A DNA stretch of 64,000 nt from Brevibacterium sp. W7.2 (GTDB lineage Bacteria > Actinomycetota > Actinomycetes > Actinomycetales > Brevibacteriaceae). This document shows positions 16,542 to 26,690 of this stretch, piece after piece; the first letter of the stretch is position 1; each line of letters opens with the position of its first letter. The notes under the pieces are model-generated. The model did not search any database. It was given only the letters and a program-made list of their open reading frames with translations, and was not told the origin of the DNA. Made by a program: the position numbers and the translations under genes. The stretch is from NCBI RefSeq assembly GCF_018137945.1, contig NZ_CP073089.1, forward strand, positions 1,736,001-1,800,000. Direction: 5' to 3'.

Positions 16542-18548
16542 GTGGCAGACAGCATCGACTGCGCGGGCCAGAGCATCCCCTGGGCTCAGGGCATGACCGG
16601 GACGGAGATCTTCTCCACGGACCGCGCGGTGGTGGCGATGTGGCTGAATGGAGAGCCCGCCGACCTCAGCCGCGAACTCTCCCCGGGCGATGCGATCGCC
16701 CCGATCACCATCGATTCCCCTGAAGGACTCGACATCCTCCGTCATTCGACGGCGCACGTCACCGCGCAGGCCGTCCAGGATCTCTTCCCCGACGCGAAGC
16801 TCGGCATCGGGCCCTACATCACCGACGGTTACTACTTCGACTTCGACGTCGCCGAGCCCTTCACCCCCGACGACCTCAAGGCCATCCAGAAGAAGGCCGC
16901 GCAGATCGTCAAGTCCGGACAGACCTTCAACCGGGTCGTCGTCACCGAGGACGAAGCGCGTGAGCGCATGGCGAACGAGCCCTACAAACTCGAACTCATC
17001 TCCGACAAGGGCGCCGGTGACGACGAGTCCGCGGCCGTCGAGGTCGGGGCCGGCGAGCTCACCGTCTACGAGAACGTCGACCGCAAGGGCGAGGTCGTCT
17101 GGCAGGACCTCTGCCGCGGACCCCACCTGCCGAACACGAAGCTCATCGGCAACGGATTCGCCGTCACCCGCTCCTCGGCGGCGTACTGGCGGGGCGACCA
17201 GGCCAACGCGAGCCTGCAGCGCGTCTACGGCACCGCATGGGCGTCGAAGGACGATCTCAAGGCCTACCAGGACCGCCTCGCCGAGGCGGAGCGCCGCGAC
17301 CACCGCAAGCTCGGTGCCGAACTCGATCTCTTCTCGTTCCCCGAGGAGCTCGGCTCCGGCCTGCCGGTCTTCCACCCCAAGGGCGGCATCATCAAGCGGG
17401 AGATGGAGGACTACGTCCGCGCCCGCCACATCGCCGAGGGCTTCGACTACGTCGGCACCCCGCACATCTCGAAGGAGACCCTCTACTACACCTCGGGTCA
17501 CCTGCCCTACTACGGGGAGAACATGTTCCCGGCGATGCTCGTCGACGAGGTCCGCGATGAGGAGGGCGAGATCGTCAAGGAGGGCACGCCCTACCGGCTC
17601 AAGGCGATGAACTGCCCGATGCACAACCTCATCTACCGCTCCAGGGGCCGCTCCTACCGCGACCTGCCGCTGCGGCTCTTCGAGTTCGGCACCGTCTACC
17701 GCGACGAGCCCTCCGGCGTCGTCCACGGCCTCACCCGCGTCCGCGCCCTCACCCAGGACGACTCCCACTCCTACGTCGCCGTCGAGGACGCCGCGGCCGA
17801 GATCCGCCACCTCCTCGGCTTCGTCCTCAGCCTGCTCCGCGACTTCGGCCTCAACGACTTCTACCTCGAGCTCTCGACCCGCGACGAGGACGGGAAGAAG
17901 AAGGACAAGTTCATCGGCTCCGACGAGCAGTGGGCCGAGGCGACGGCGACGCTCGAGCAGGTCGCCGCCGAATCCGGTCTCGAACTCGTCCCCGATCCCG
18001 GCGGCGCCGCCTTCTACGGCCCGAAGATCTCCGTCCAGGCCCGCGACGCGATCGGCCGCACCTGGCAGATGTCGACGGTCCAGCTCGACTTCAACCAGCC
18101 CGAGCGCTTCGGTCTCGAATACGTCGCCGCCGACGGCACCCGCAAGCGGCCGGTGATGATCCATTCGGCGAAGTTCGGCTCGATCGAGCGCTTCCTCGGC
18201 GTCCTCACCGAGCATTACGCCGGGGCCTTCCCCGTGTGGCTCTCGCCCGTCCAGGTCACCGCGATCCCCGTGGCCGAGGAGTTCAACGACTATCTCGCCG
18301 AGGTGGCCGACCAGCTCCGCGCGGCCGGTGTGCGGGTCGAGGTCGACGACAGCGACGACCGGTTCCCGAAGAAGATCCGCAACGCCTCGAAGTCGAAGGT
18401 CCCCTTCGTCCTCATCGCCGGCGGCGAGGACCGCGACGCCGGGGCCGTGTCGTTCCGCTTCCGCGACGGCACCCAGGACAACGGCGTGCCCGTCGCCGAG
18501 GCGATCGCCCGGATCACCGAGGCGATCGAGACCAAGGCCCAGGTATGA
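16542..18548 (+). CDS. thrS: Threonyl-tRNA synthetase
   Basis: 668 residues from GTG with GGAGA upstream. N-terminal TGS domain (residues 1-70), an editing-type N2 domain with [11 protein letters not shown] (HxxxH), then the class II catalytic core with the zinc Cys in AMNCPMHN (about 358), motif 2 [14 protein letters not shown] and [13 protein letters not shown], and a C-terminal anticodon-binding domain ([15 protein letters not shown] onward). Full length. It heads a unit running thrS-HIT-S9 peptidase-phosphatidyltransferase-Nudix with overlapping or near-abutting junctions, the actinobacterial PI-lipid neighbourhood. Confidence 0.97.
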   Translation: MADSIDCAGQSIPWAQGMTGTEIFSTDRAVVAMWLNGEPADLSRELSPGDAIAPITIDSPEGLDILRHSTAHVTAQAVQDLFPDAKLGIGPYITDGYYFDFDVAEPFTPDDLKAIQKKAAQIVKSGQTFNRVVVTEDEARERMANEPYKLELISDKGAGDDESAAVEVGAGELTVYENVDRKGEVVWQDLCRGPHLPNTKLIGNGFAVTRSSAAYWRGDQANASLQRVYGTAWASKDDLKAYQDRLAEAERRDHRKLGAELDLFSFPEELGSGLPVFHPKGGIIKREMEDYVRARHIAEGFDYVGTPHISKETLYYTSGHLPYYGENMFPAMLVDEVRDEEGEIVKEGTPYRLKAMNCPMHNLIYRSRGRSYRDLPLRLFEFGTVYRDEPSGVVHGLTRVRALTQDDSHSYVAVEDAAAEIRHLLGFVLSLLRDFGLNDFYLELSTRDEDGKKKDKFIGSDEQWAEATATLEQVAAESGLELVPDPGGAAFYGPKISVQARDAIGRTWQMSTVQLDFNQPERFGLEYVAADGTRKRPVMIHSAKFGSIERFLGVLTEHYAGAFPVWLSPVQVTAIPVAEEFNDYLAEVADQLRAAGVRVEVDDSDDRFPKKIRNASKSKVPFVLIAGGEDRDAGAVSFRFRDGTQDNGVPVAEAIARITEAIETKAQV

Positions 18549-19201
18549 CGAGCGAGGGCGAGCAGGCCGCGGACCCCGACCACCACCTCGGCGAGGGGGA
18601 CGAGTACGGCACGGCCGGACGCGATCAGGACCGCCCGGATCCCGCGCTGGGCATGGACCTGGCCGACATCGAAGCCGCCGAGGGCTTCCCGCGCGTGCCC
18701 GACGCCTTCCAGCGGCTGTGGACGCCGCACCGGATGGTCTACATCGGGGGACAGGACAAGCCGAAGGACTCCGGTCCCGCCGAGTGCCCGTTCTGCGCTG
18801 CGCCCAAGAAGTCCGATGAGGAGGCGCTCATCGTCGCCCGCGGTGAGACCGTCTACGCCGTGCTCAACCTCTACCCGTACAACCCGGGTCACCTCCTCGT
18901 CTGCCCGTACCGCCACGTCGCCGACTACACGGAGCTGACACCGGCGGAGACCGTCGAGCTCGCGGAGTTCACGCAGAAGGCGATGCGGGTCATCCGCGCC
19001 GTTTCCGGTCCCGACGGCTTCAACCTCGGGATGAACCAGGGTGAGGTGGCCGGGGCGGGGATCGCCGCGCACCTGCACCAGCACGTCGTCCCGCGGTGGA
19101 GCGGGGACGCGAACTTCCTGCCCATCGTGGCGCAGACGAAGGCCCTGCCGCAGGTGCACGCCGATGTGCGCGCGGCGCTGTCGAAGGAATGGAACCGATG
19201 A
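18545..19201 (+). CDS. HIT-domain protein (AP4A phosphorylase-like)
   Basis: 218 residues from the ATG at 18545, which overlaps the thrS stop as ATGA. The HIT signature [10 protein letters not shown] places the catalytic His triad at 176, 178 and 180. A CPFC pair near residue 80 suggests a structural metal site. The N-terminal 40 residues are acidic and probably disordered. The position directly after thrS is shared, from memory, with the mycobacterial HIT protein Rv2613c, an AP4A phosphorylase, so nucleotide cleavage of Ap4A (a by-product of tRNA synthetases) is a reasonable inference. Confidence 0.9.
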   Translation: MTSEGEQAADPDHHLGEGDEYGTAGRDQDRPDPALGMDLADIEAAEGFPRVPDAFQRLWTPHRMVYIGGQDKPKDSGPAECPFCAAPKKSDEEALIVARGETVYAVLNLYPYNPGHLLVCPYRHVADYTELTPAETVELAEFTQKAMRVIRAVSGPDGFNLGMNQGEVAGAGIAAHLHQHVVPRWSGDANFLPIVAQTKALPQVHADVRAALSKEWNR

Positions 19202-21219
19202 ACCCGGAAGATCTCGATTCGCTCGCCGAGTACGCCACGCCCGTCGCCGCCGGCGATGAGACGATCATCGCGATCACGCGTCCGGACCTCGAATCGAACT
19301 CGTACCTCTCCCAGCTCTTCGCCGTCGGCTCCGACTCCCCGCGCCGCCTGACCCACGCGTGGCGCGACACCTCACCGCAGCTCGGTGAGTCGTGGGCGGC
19401 CTACCTCAGCGCCGAGAAGGGGGAGCGGTCCCAGCTCTTCGCCGGCCCCACCCTGACGACGGCGCACCGGATCACCGACCGCCACCTCGGCGTCTCCGAG
19501 TTCGCCCTCGATGATGCGACGGGCCGCATCCTCTACGTCTCCCGGGTGCCCGAACTGGGCCGCTACGGCACTGATGACGACATTCCCGCCGACGAGGAGG
19601 CCCCGCGGCGGATCACCTCGGCGGCGTACCAGGCCAACGGGCTCGGATACGTCAAGGACCGTCCCGCGCGGGCGTTCCTCGTCGACCTCAGCGAACCCGG
19701 ACTCGGCAAGTCGGGGATCGCCGGCTCCGACGAGGTGCCGCTCTCGACGATGCTGACGACCCCGGACTCCGATGTCCACGACCCGCAGTTCTCACCCGAC
19801 GGTGCGCACATGAGCGTCGTCGCCGCGACCCATACCGACCACGGCGCACCCGACCTGCGCTCGACTGTGTGGCTGCTCGGGGCGAACGGCCCCACCCCGC
19901 TCGAGCTGCCGCGGATGAGCGTGAGTCTCCACCGGTGGATCGGCGCCGACCGGATCCTCCTCGTCGGCAGCGACCTCACACGCGACGAACTCGACTTCGT
20001 CGGGCAGATGCCCGGTCTCTTCGTCCACGACATGCGCACCGGTGCGACCAAGCGGCTCACCGACCCAGAGACGGTCGCCGTCGCCCAGATCCCGCCGCTT
20101 ATCCTCGCCGGCACTGTCGTCTTCGCCGTCGACACCGACGGGGCGACCCGTCTGGCCCGGCTCGACCTCGATGCTGCGATCGGTGATTCCGGCACCGAGG
20201 CGGCCCTCGACGATCTCGTGTTCCTCACCGACGACGTCACCGTCGTCACGGGCTTCGACGTCGCCGACGGCACCGCGGTCGTCACCGCGGTGACGCCGAC
20301 AGCGCCGGCCGCACTGCTGCGCGTCGACCTCGAGGCCGCACGGGAGTCGTCCGGTGGGCCGGCCTCGACCGTCGTGCTCGAGCATCCCGCTCCGGCCGCC
20401 TCGGTGCGCCCCGAGGTCCTCCGGGTCGAAGGCCCCGGCGGCACGGTCACCGGATGGCTCGCCAAGCCGGCCGGGCAGGGACCGTTCCCGGTGATCCTCA
20501 ACATCCACGGCGGACCGTTCGCGCAGTACACGCACGGGTGGTTCGACGAGACCCAGGTGCTCACCTCGGCGGGCTATGCCGTCGTCTACGCGAACCCGCG
20601 CGGTTCGGGAGGACGCACCCGCACGTGGGGCACCGCGGTGCAGGGCGACATGGCCGCACCGGCGATGGCCGATGTCCTCGCCGTCCTCGACCACGCACTG
20701 GCCGCGGACGCCGACCTCGATGCGAGCCGCCTCGGCGTGCAGGGCGGATCGTACGGCGGATATCTCACGGCGATGACGATCGCCGCCGATCACCGCTTCG
20801 CCGCGGCGATCGTCGAACGCGGATACCTCGACCCGCACAGCTTCCTCGGCACCTCCGACATCGGACGGTTCTTCACCGAGGAGTACACCTCGCGTGATGC
20901 CGCGGCGATCGCCCGGCAGTCCCCGCTCGCCCATGCGAATGCGGTGCGCACGCCGACGCTCGTCATGCACTCCGAGCTCGACTTCCGGTGCCCGCTCGAA
21001 CAGGCCCAGCAGTACTACGCCGCGCTCCAGCGGGCCGGGGTCGTCACCGAGCTGCTCATCTTCCCCGGTGAGAACCATGAGCTCTCGCGTTCGGGGCAGC
21101 CGCGACATCGCCGGCAGCGCTTCGATGCGATCCTCGACTGGTGGGACCAGCGCCTGCGGGCCCCCAAGGCCGACTGCACGACCGTCGATCGCCCGCTCAC
21201 CACCTCGGCGGTTCGCTGA
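19198..21219 (+). CDS. S9-family serine peptidase (prolyl oligopeptidase/acylaminoacyl-peptidase type)
   Basis: 673 residues from the ATG at 19198, overlapping the HIT stop by four bases. The first 400 residues carry WD/PD40-like beta-propeller repeats (for example VHDPQFSPDGAHMSVVA). The C-terminal alpha/beta hydrolase domain has GGSYGGY with nucleophile Ser518, Asp595 in HSELDFR and His627 in ENHELS, plus the oxyanion-side NIHGGPF. No signal peptide, so it is cytoplasmic. This gene sits between HIT and pgsA, which I recall as adjacent in mycobacteria, so it looks like a lineage-specific insertion that adopted the operon's overlapping junction. Confidence 0.92.
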   Translation: MNPEDLDSLAEYATPVAAGDETIIAITRPDLESNSYLSQLFAVGSDSPRRLTHAWRDTSPQLGESWAAYLSAEKGERSQLFAGPTLTTAHRITDRHLGVSEFALDDATGRILYVSRVPELGRYGTDDDIPADEEAPRRITSAAYQANGLGYVKDRPARAFLVDLSEPGLGKSGIAGSDEVPLSTMLTTPDSDVHDPQFSPDGAHMSVVAATHTDHGAPDLRSTVWLLGANGPTPLELPRMSVSLHRWIGADRILLVGSDLTRDELDFVGQMPGLFVHDMRTGATKRLTDPETVAVAQIPPLILAGTVVFAVDTDGATRLARLDLDAAIGDSGTEAALDDLVFLTDDVTVVTGFDVADGTAVVTAVTPTAPAALLRVDLEAARESSGGPASTVVLEHPAPAASVRPEVLRVEGPGGTVTGWLAKPAGQGPFPVILNIHGGPFAQYTHGWFDETQVLTSAGYAVVYANPRGSGGRTRTWGTAVQGDMAAPAMADVLAVLDHALAADADLDASRLGVQGGSYGGYLTAMTIAADHRFAAAIVERGYLDPHSFLGTSDIGRFFTEEYTSRDAAAIARQSPLAHANAVRTPTLVMHSELDFRCPLEQAQQYYAALQRAGVVTELLIFPGENHELSRSGQPRHRRQRFDAILDWWDQRLRAPKADCTTVDRPLTTSAVR

Positions 21220-21223
21220 CCCG

Positions 21224-21844
21224 ATGCTCAACACCATCGCCCGCGAGGCATTCACCCGACTCTTCCGTCCCCTGGCCAGGCTGCTCCTGCGCCTCGGGCT
21301 CACCCCGGACGCCGTGACGTTCATCGGCACGCTCGGGGTGAGCGCCGGCGCGCTGATCTTCTACCCGCTCGGGCACCTGTTCTGGGGCACGGTCGTCATC
21401 ACCGTCTTCGTCTTCTGCGACATGCTCGACGGGATCATGGCCCGGGAGATGGGACGCAAGAGCCTGTGGGGCGCATTCCTCGACTCGACGCTCGACCGCA
21501 TCGCGGACTCCGCCGTGTTCGTCGGTCTCGCACTGTGGTTCTTCCTCGGCGCGGATGATCCGCTCACCGCGCTCCTCGCCCTCGGCTGCCTGGTGACAGG
21601 GTCGCTTGTCTCGTATGTGCGGGCGCGGGCCGAGGGCCTGGGCGTCCACGCGTCCGGCGGAATCGCCGAACGCGCCGACCGGTTGTTGGTCACACTCATC
21701 GTCACCGGCTTGGTGGGAATGGGACTTCCCGATATCGTTCTGACGGTCGCCTTGGGCGTCTTGATGATCGCCTGCTGCATCACTATCCTGCAAAGAATTT
21801 CGTCTGTCCGCCGTCAACTCCTGGAGAACCATGAAACCTCGTAA
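21224..21844 (+). CDS. pgsA: CDP-alcohol phosphatidyltransferase, probable phosphatidylinositol-phosphate synthase
   Basis: 206 residues from the ATG at 21224. The CDP-alcohol phosphatidyltransferase motif is complete: Asp66, Asp69, Gly70, Ala73, Arg74, Gly83, Asp87, Asp91 (DMLDGIMAREMGRKS...). About six membrane helices follow the motif. Context (thrS, HIT, Nudix) matches the mycobacterial PgsA1/PIP synthase locus, so CDP-diacylglycerol plus inositol phosphate is the likely reaction. The acyltransferase and mannosyltransferase genes (patA, pimA) that usually follow are missing. Substrate is inferred from context only. Confidence 0.85.
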   Translation: MLNTIAREAFTRLFRPLARLLLRLGLTPDAVTFIGTLGVSAGALIFYPLGHLFWGTVVITVFVFCDMLDGIMAREMGRKSLWGAFLDSTLDRIADSAVFVGLALWFFLGADDPLTALLALGCLVTGSLVSYVRARAEGLGVHASGGIAERADRLLVTLIVTGLVGMGLPDIVLTVALGVLMIACCITILQRISSVRRQLLENHETS

Positions 21845-22310
21845 AGCTTCACGGGTCGTTCTGCTCAATGAGCGCGACGAGGTTCTCCTCATCAGGGCCC
21901 AGGACCTGCTCACGCCCACCCATCAGTGGTGGATGACCGTGGGCGGCGGCTCGGAGATGGGCGAATCGCCGGCGCAGACGGCGGCCCGCGAACTCGCCGA
22001 GGAGACCGGCCTCGAATGCGAACCCGGCGACCTCATCGGTCCGCTCGCCATCCGCGACGAGGTCTTCCACTTCACGGAGAAGGAGCTGCGGCAGCTCGAG
22101 ACGTACTTCGCCTACCGGACGAGCGAGGACATCGAACTCGAGGACGCCGTGTGGACGGACATCGAGAAGCGCAGCCTGCTCGAGTTCCGCTGGTGGTCCC
22201 GCGACGAGCTCATGGCGACGACCGAGACGATCTACCCGAAGAACCTGCTCAGCCTCATGGAGCTCGCCGCCGTCGGCACCGTGCCCGACGTCCCCCTCGT
22301 CATCGACTGA
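21831..22310 (+). CDS. Nudix hydrolase
   Basis: 159 residues. The ATG at 21831 lies 14 bases inside the end of pgsA. The Nudix box is complete (GSEMGESPAQTAARELAEET, then GL; GX5EX7REUXEEXGU) near residues 40-62, following WWMTVGGG. An aromatic-rich C-terminal part (LEFRWWSRDEL) is typical of the family. Substrate unknown. The Nudix gene of this locus is conserved in actinobacteria after pimA; here it follows pgsA directly. Confidence 0.9.
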   Translation: MKPRKASRVVLLNERDEVLLIRAQDLLTPTHQWWMTVGGGSEMGESPAQTAARELAEETGLECEPGDLIGPLAIRDEVFHFTEKELRQLETYFAYRTSEDIELEDAVWTDIEKRSLLEFRWWSRDELMATTETIYPKNLLSLMELAAVGTVPDVPLVID

Positions 22311-22416
22311 GCGACTGCACCTGGACAGGAGTCAGCCGGACCGCCTCGGTGCGAACCGACCGGACCGGGAAGCGACTGCACCTGGACAGGATTCAGCCGG
22401 ACCGCCTCGGTGCGAA
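22311..22416. repeat. Two 45-bp direct repeats, 61-bp period, between the Nudix gene and yebC
   Basis: Copy 1 is 22311-22355 and copy 2 is 22372-22416; both begin GCGACTGCACCTGGACAGGA and end CGCCTCGGTGCGAA, with a single mismatch (AGGAG versus AGGAT). A fragment (GGACTGCACC) recurs at 22418. Each copy can fold with GCACC near its start pairing to GGTGC near its end. The 187-base gap carries no gene, and yebC's -10-like TAGAAT at 22461-22466 follows. Confidence 0.85.
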
Positions 22417-22497
22417 AGGACTGCACCGCGGAGGTTTCGGCGCGCGGGCGCTGGGGCGTATAGAATCTAAGGGCTTCATCTATAGGAAGGAACACCA

Positions 22498-23250
22498 GTG
22501 TCAGGTCATTCCAAATGGGCAACGACTAAGCACAAGAAAGCTGCCATCGATGCCAAGCGCGGCAAGCTGTTTGCCAAGCTGATCAAGAACATCGAGGTTG
22601 CCGCACGCAACGGTGGACCTGATCCCGACGGCAACCCGACCCTCTTCGACGCGATCCAGAAGGCGAAGAAGAACTCGGTGCCCGCAGACAACATCAACCG
22701 CGCCGTCAAGCGCGGCGGCGGCCTCGACGGCGAAGCGGTCAACTACGAGACGATCATGTACGAAGGCTACGCGGCCGGCGGCGTCGCACTCCTCATCGAG
22801 TGCCTCACCGACAACCGCAACCGTGCGGCCTCCGAAGTGCGCGTCGCCGTGACCCGCAACGGCGGCTCGATGGCCGATCCCGGTTCGGTGTCGTACAACT
22901 TCAACCGCAAGGGCGTCATCGTCGTCCCGGCCGAGGGCACCGATGAGGACGCCATCGTCGAGGCGACCCTCGAAGCCGGCGCCGAAGAGGTCAACGACGA
23001 AGGGGAGACCTTCGAGGTCATCTCCGAGGCGACCGACCTCGTCGCGGTGCGCACGGCGCTCGTCGACGCCGGCATCGACTACGACTCCGCCGAGGCCTCG
23101 TTCGTCCCCGGACTCAAGGTCAGCCTCGACGCAGCCACCGCCACTAAGGTGTTCAAGCTCATCGACGCCCTCGAAGACAGCGACGAAGTGCAGAACGTCT
23201 ACTCGAACGCCGACGTCAGCGACGAGGTTCTCGCAGAACTCGACGCCTGA
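22498..23250 (+). CDS. yebC: YebC/PmpR-family protein
   Basis: 250 residues from GTG with AGGAAGGA nine bases upstream and a TAGAAT -10 at 22461. The N-terminus [20 protein letters not shown] and the [13 protein letters not shown] region are diagnostic. The family has been described as DNA-binding regulators and, more recently, as factors relieving ribosome stalling on proline stretches. Full length. Its TGA shares one base with the ruvC ATG (TGATG), so ruvC is coupled to it, as in most actinobacteria. Confidence 0.96.
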   Translation: MSGHSKWATTKHKKAAIDAKRGKLFAKLIKNIEVAARNGGPDPDGNPTLFDAIQKAKKNSVPADNINRAVKRGGGLDGEAVNYETIMYEGYAAGGVALLIECLTDNRNRAASEVRVAVTRNGGSMADPGSVSYNFNRKGVIVVPAEGTDEDAIVEATLEAGAEEVNDEGETFEVISEATDLVAVRTALVDAGIDYDSAEASFVPGLKVSLDAATATKVFKLIDALEDSDEVQNVYSNADVSDEVLAELDA

Positions 23251-23846
23251 TGCGCATCCTCGGCGTGGACCCCGGCCTCACGCGGTGCGGATTCGGCGTC
23301 ATCGACACCCTGCCGGCCAGGAAGGCCGCCATGGTCGCCGTCGACGTCTTCCGCACCCCGTCCGCGGACTCCGTGGACCTGAGGCTGGGGTCCCTCGCCG
23401 AGGCGTTCGACACCTGGCTGGACACGCACCGACCCGATGTCGTCGCCATCGAGCGGGTCTTCGCCCGCAATGACGTCTCGACGATCATGGGCACCGCGCA
23501 GGCCTCGGGCCTGACGATGGGACTGGCCGCGCGCCGCGGGATCCCCGTCGCCATGCACACTCCGTCCGAGGTCAAGGCAGCGATCACGGGCTCCGGACGG
23601 GCGGACAAGAAGCAGGTGACGAACATGGTCACCCGCATCCTCGGACTCGACGCGCCGCCCAAACCCGCCGACGCCGCCGACGCCCTGGCCATAGCGATCT
23701 GCCACTCGTGGCGCGGGGCGCTCAGCGCTCAGTCGACGCCGGGGATGAACAAGGACCTCACCGAACGCAAGGGCAGCGGCCGGCAGGGGAGTGGGCTGAC
23801 CAAAGCCCAGGAACAGTGGGCCCGCGCGCTGCGCAACGCGAAGTGA
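23250..23846 (+). CDS. ruvC: Holliday junction resolvase RuvC
   Basis: 198 residues. Active-site Asp7 in [10 protein letters not shown], the Glu in [11 protein letters not shown] near residue 68, and the paired Asp in [15 protein letters not shown] complete the RNase H-like acidic site. The C-terminal 30 residues are a basic tail ([16 protein letters not shown]). RuvC resolves junctions positioned by RuvAB. Unusually, ruvA and ruvB do not follow directly: a 2.4-kb DUF222-HNH gene lies between, leaving 2.8 kb to ruvA. Confidence 0.96.
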   Translation: MRILGVDPGLTRCGFGVIDTLPARKAAMVAVDVFRTPSADSVDLRLGSLAEAFDTWLDTHRPDVVAIERVFARNDVSTIMGTAQASGLTMGLAARRGIPVAMHTPSEVKAAITGSGRADKKQVTNMVTRILGLDAPPKPADAADALAIAICHSWRGALSAQSTPGMNKDLTERKGSGRQGSGLTKAQEQWARALRNAK

Positions 23847-24157
23847 GCCGAAGCGCGGCGGGATGCCCCGACCGCGCTGCGCGCGTCGATCGCGATTCCG
23901 AGCGTCTCGGCTACGATTCGACGCGCCCAATTGAGCTCTGTGCTCAAGGCAAGAGCGCCTCGGAACGAGTTCCTCTCCGCTCTCATCATGACATCGTCCC
24001 TGATGAGCACCGCACCTCATTCCTGATTAGAACTGCACCGAACGTCATAGAAAATCAGTTGAGAAAATCGAACGAAACTATAGACATGTGATGTCACTTA
24101 CATCTAGAATAGAGACAACCGCACAACGTCACCGTTGACGGACAGATTGCCGAGATC
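23847..24157. other. Non-coding gap between ruvC and the HNH gene, AT-rich in its second half
   Basis: 311 bases without a credible gene. From about 23990 the sequence turns markedly AT-rich for this genome (runs such as GAAAATCAGTTGAGAAAATC) up to about 24120. This compositional break, plus the HNH gene beyond it, suggests incoming DNA. Confidence 0.6.
24081..24110 (+). promoter_or_regulatory. Candidate promoter of the DUF222-HNH gene
   Basis: TAGACA (24081-24086), 18-base spacer, TAGAAT (24105-24110). Both hexamers match the consensus at five of six positions. A TTGAGA/TATAGA pair just upstream has too short a spacer. The start codon lies 47 bases downstream. Confidence 0.55.
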
Positions 24158-26578
24158 ATGACACTCACGCCGGAACGACCGCAGAACCACCGGGATGATG
24201 GCTCCCGTGGCAGTAAGTCGGGTGCGCGTGCGGGAGCATCGAAGAAGCCCGGGTCGCGAGACAGGAAGGGCTCGACGGCCCCGCGTTCTCTTCGCGATCA
24301 GCTCGAAGCGGCCGGAATGGATCTCAGCGGTCATGGACTGGCAGAGACGCTCGGCAGCATGGACGCGGTAGCGGCGCCCGACTTCTCGGCACCTGAGCCC
24401 TCGACCTGCGATCCTTCGCTTTCTGATCCTGCGGACGTTGGGCTCTCCGGCCGAGAGGTTCGCCGAGGCGACGGTGGAGGGACGGGCTCACAGACCGCCG
24501 CCGGCGAGTCCGGGAGTTCCACCGACGCCGAGGGTGGTGGTGCACCACAACCCGCGCGCGGTGGCATGGACGATGACATCGCCTCGCGGCCGTGCGTGTC
24601 CGATATGGACAACCCCTTCCAAACGGCCGTCGACGAGCACCGCGACACCTCCCTGGCAGACTCTCCCCATCCGATGCTCACGAAGGAACAGTGGGCCGAC
24701 CTCGGAGGCTCGGTCCCCGAGGTGACCGACAGCATCGCTGCGATCACCCGGCTCGAAGCCGAACTCCGCGATTTCCGACGTCCGATGGGACCCGACGAGG
24801 CCATCACCGTGATGAGGGGAGTCGAAGCGCTCAGCCGTCTCGTCGATTCGCTCCACGCCGTGACGCTGTCGGTTTTCGAGCGCGTCGGAACGCCCAAGGA
24901 CTACGGGGCGAAATCGACCAAGGCTCTGGTGCAGGACAAACTCCAACTCAGCAGCACCGAGGCGCACCGCCGCACCGAACTGGCGAAGAACCTCGGCAAC
25001 CGAGTCGACCTGACCGGGCAGTCGCGGCCGCCGAAGTATCCGATCGTCGCGGCCGGTCTGCAGTCCGGAGCGCTGTCGTCGAGCCAGGCGGCGATGATCG
25101 GAAAATGCCTCGACGAGGTCCCCTTCTGGCTCGGCACCGAGGTGCGCGAACGGATCGAAGGCAAACTCGTCGAACGCGCGCCGAGCGTCCGCGTCTCCGA
25201 CCTCCGGCGGATCTTCACCGCCATGCTCGAGCGGGTCGACCCCGACGGCGCCGAGCCGACCGATTCCCGCGACCGCTCGAAGTACAAGGTCAACGTCCGC
25301 CAGCGCCGCGACGGCGACTGGGACCTCAGCGGCCTCCTCGACCCGATCACCGGTGGCATCATCCAGGGATGGCTGACCTCACGGATCAAAGCGGACGACC
25401 CGACCGGAGTGGACGACCCGACCGGAGCGGGTGACCCCAGCGAAGCAGGCGACACGTCCAGTGACAGCAGCGCAGACGGCACGCCGGGTCTCGACGATGA
25501 GACTGGTGACGGCGGTGCTCAGAATCCAACGGGTCTCGACGGTGGACCCGATGATGACCTCCGCGTCGAGGGCGAACAGATGCTCGAGCTCTTCGGGAGC
25601 GTGCTCGCCGGAGACGCATCAGACCGACCGCTGCCCGCCGATGTGAACCCGCAGCTGTCAGGCACAGGCTCCGAGAACCCCCGCGGCTGGGGAGTCCGCG
25701 CCGACGGCACGTTCGCCGACACCTCGGACGAACAGGGCACAGTGCAGAACCTCATGTACGAGCGCTTCTCGACACTGATCTCCCACACCGAAATGGGTCG
25801 GGTCGGCAGGGGAGCGCCGTTCGCCCTCGTCGTCACCGCAACGGCCGAGAACCTCGCCGAGGGGAAGGGCCGGGCGACGACAGGAGCCGAAGCCGACTTC
25901 CCGATCGACCTCGCCGCCGATGAGGGCCTCAACGGCACGGTGTTCTTCCACCTCATGACTGAGAAGGCGAAGTCGATGGCGCTGGCGACCGAACAGCGAC
26001 ACGCGACGCCCCGACAGCTGGCGATCCTCGCCGCGCGAGACAAGGGCTGCACCTTCCCTGGATGCGAGACACCACCGGGCTGGTGCGACGCGCACCACGT
26101 CTTCCCTTGGGCACTCGGCGGCAGAACCGACCTCAACAACCTCACTCTCGTCTGCAGCATGCACCACCACCTCATCGACAGATCCGAGTGGGAGACGATC
26201 ATGCTCAAGGACGGCCGTGCCGCATGGATACCACCTGCCTCGGTCGACATCGAACGGAGGCCGATCCTCCACGCGAGATTCGTCACCGACGACGCCGTCG
26301 ACACGCTCTTCGCCGACCTGCCGCTGTCGCCGCTCACCGCCGCCGATGTCGGCGTCGATGCGGAGCACTGCGGGCCGGAGCTGATGCGGGGGAGCGACGC
26401 GGATTCGGTGCGATGGAGCAGTGGGTCCGAACCGGGTGCCGCGCGAGAGCCAGGCGGGGGCATCGACGATCGCAGCGATGGCGGCGCCACCGATAGTGGT
26501 GCCATGGGCGGCGATGCCGCCGGTGACGTTGCAGCCGGTGGCGATGTTCCGGGGCCCGATGATCGGGGTCTGTGGTGA
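24158..26578 (+). CDS. DUF222 / HNH endonuclease domain protein (13E12-repeat family)
   Basis: 806 residues, long for the family. Residues 1-165 are Ser/Gly/Asp-rich and probably disordered; DUF222 spans about 175-460 (AVTLSVFERVGTPKDYGAKS...). An acidic insert with DDPTG repeats lies near 408-480. The HNH nuclease motif near 616-670 has the CTFPGC and WCDAHH pairs, then LNNLTLVCSMHHHLID. A Gly/Asp-rich tail ends the protein. Such genes are multicopy in actinobacterial genomes and have been linked to mobile elements; their function is unproven. Here it separates ruvC from ruvA. There is no clear Shine-Dalgarno; the ATG is the first start. Confidence 0.88.
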   Translation: MTLTPERPQNHRDDGSRGSKSGARAGASKKPGSRDRKGSTAPRSLRDQLEAAGMDLSGHGLAETLGSMDAVAAPDFSAPEPSTCDPSLSDPADVGLSGREVRRGDGGGTGSQTAAGESGSSTDAEGGGAPQPARGGMDDDIASRPCVSDMDNPFQTAVDEHRDTSLADSPHPMLTKEQWADLGGSVPEVTDSIAAITRLEAELRDFRRPMGPDEAITVMRGVEALSRLVDSLHAVTLSVFERVGTPKDYGAKSTKALVQDKLQLSSTEAHRRTELAKNLGNRVDLTGQSRPPKYPIVAAGLQSGALSSSQAAMIGKCLDEVPFWLGTEVRERIEGKLVERAPSVRVSDLRRIFTAMLERVDPDGAEPTDSRDRSKYKVNVRQRRDGDWDLSGLLDPITGGIIQGWLTSRIKADDPTGVDDPTGAGDPSEAGDTSSDSSADGTPGLDDETGDGGAQNPTGLDGGPDDDLRVEGEQMLELFGSVLAGDASDRPLPADVNPQLSGTGSENPRGWGVRADGTFADTSDEQGTVQNLMYERFSTLISHTEMGRVGRGAPFALVVTATAENLAEGKGRATTGAEADFPIDLAADEGLNGTVFFHLMTEKAKSMALATEQRHATPRQLAILAARDKGCTFPGCETPPGWCDAHHVFPWALGGRTDLNNLTLVCSMHHHLIDRSEWETIMLKDGRAAWIPPASVDIERRPILHARFVTDDAVDTLFADLPLSPLTAADVGVDAEHCGPELMRGSDADSVRWSSGSEPGAAREPGGGIDDRSDGGATDSGAMGGDAAGDVAAGGDVPGPDDRGLW

Positions 26579-26690
26579 GCGCCCGTTTGAGGGGACGAGT
26601 GTGCCACCGGCCCGGGCATGTCGGATGAGGCGAGCGACCTCGAACTGTTAGTCTGGATTCGTACACGTGTTCCCACCTGAAAGGCAGTCC

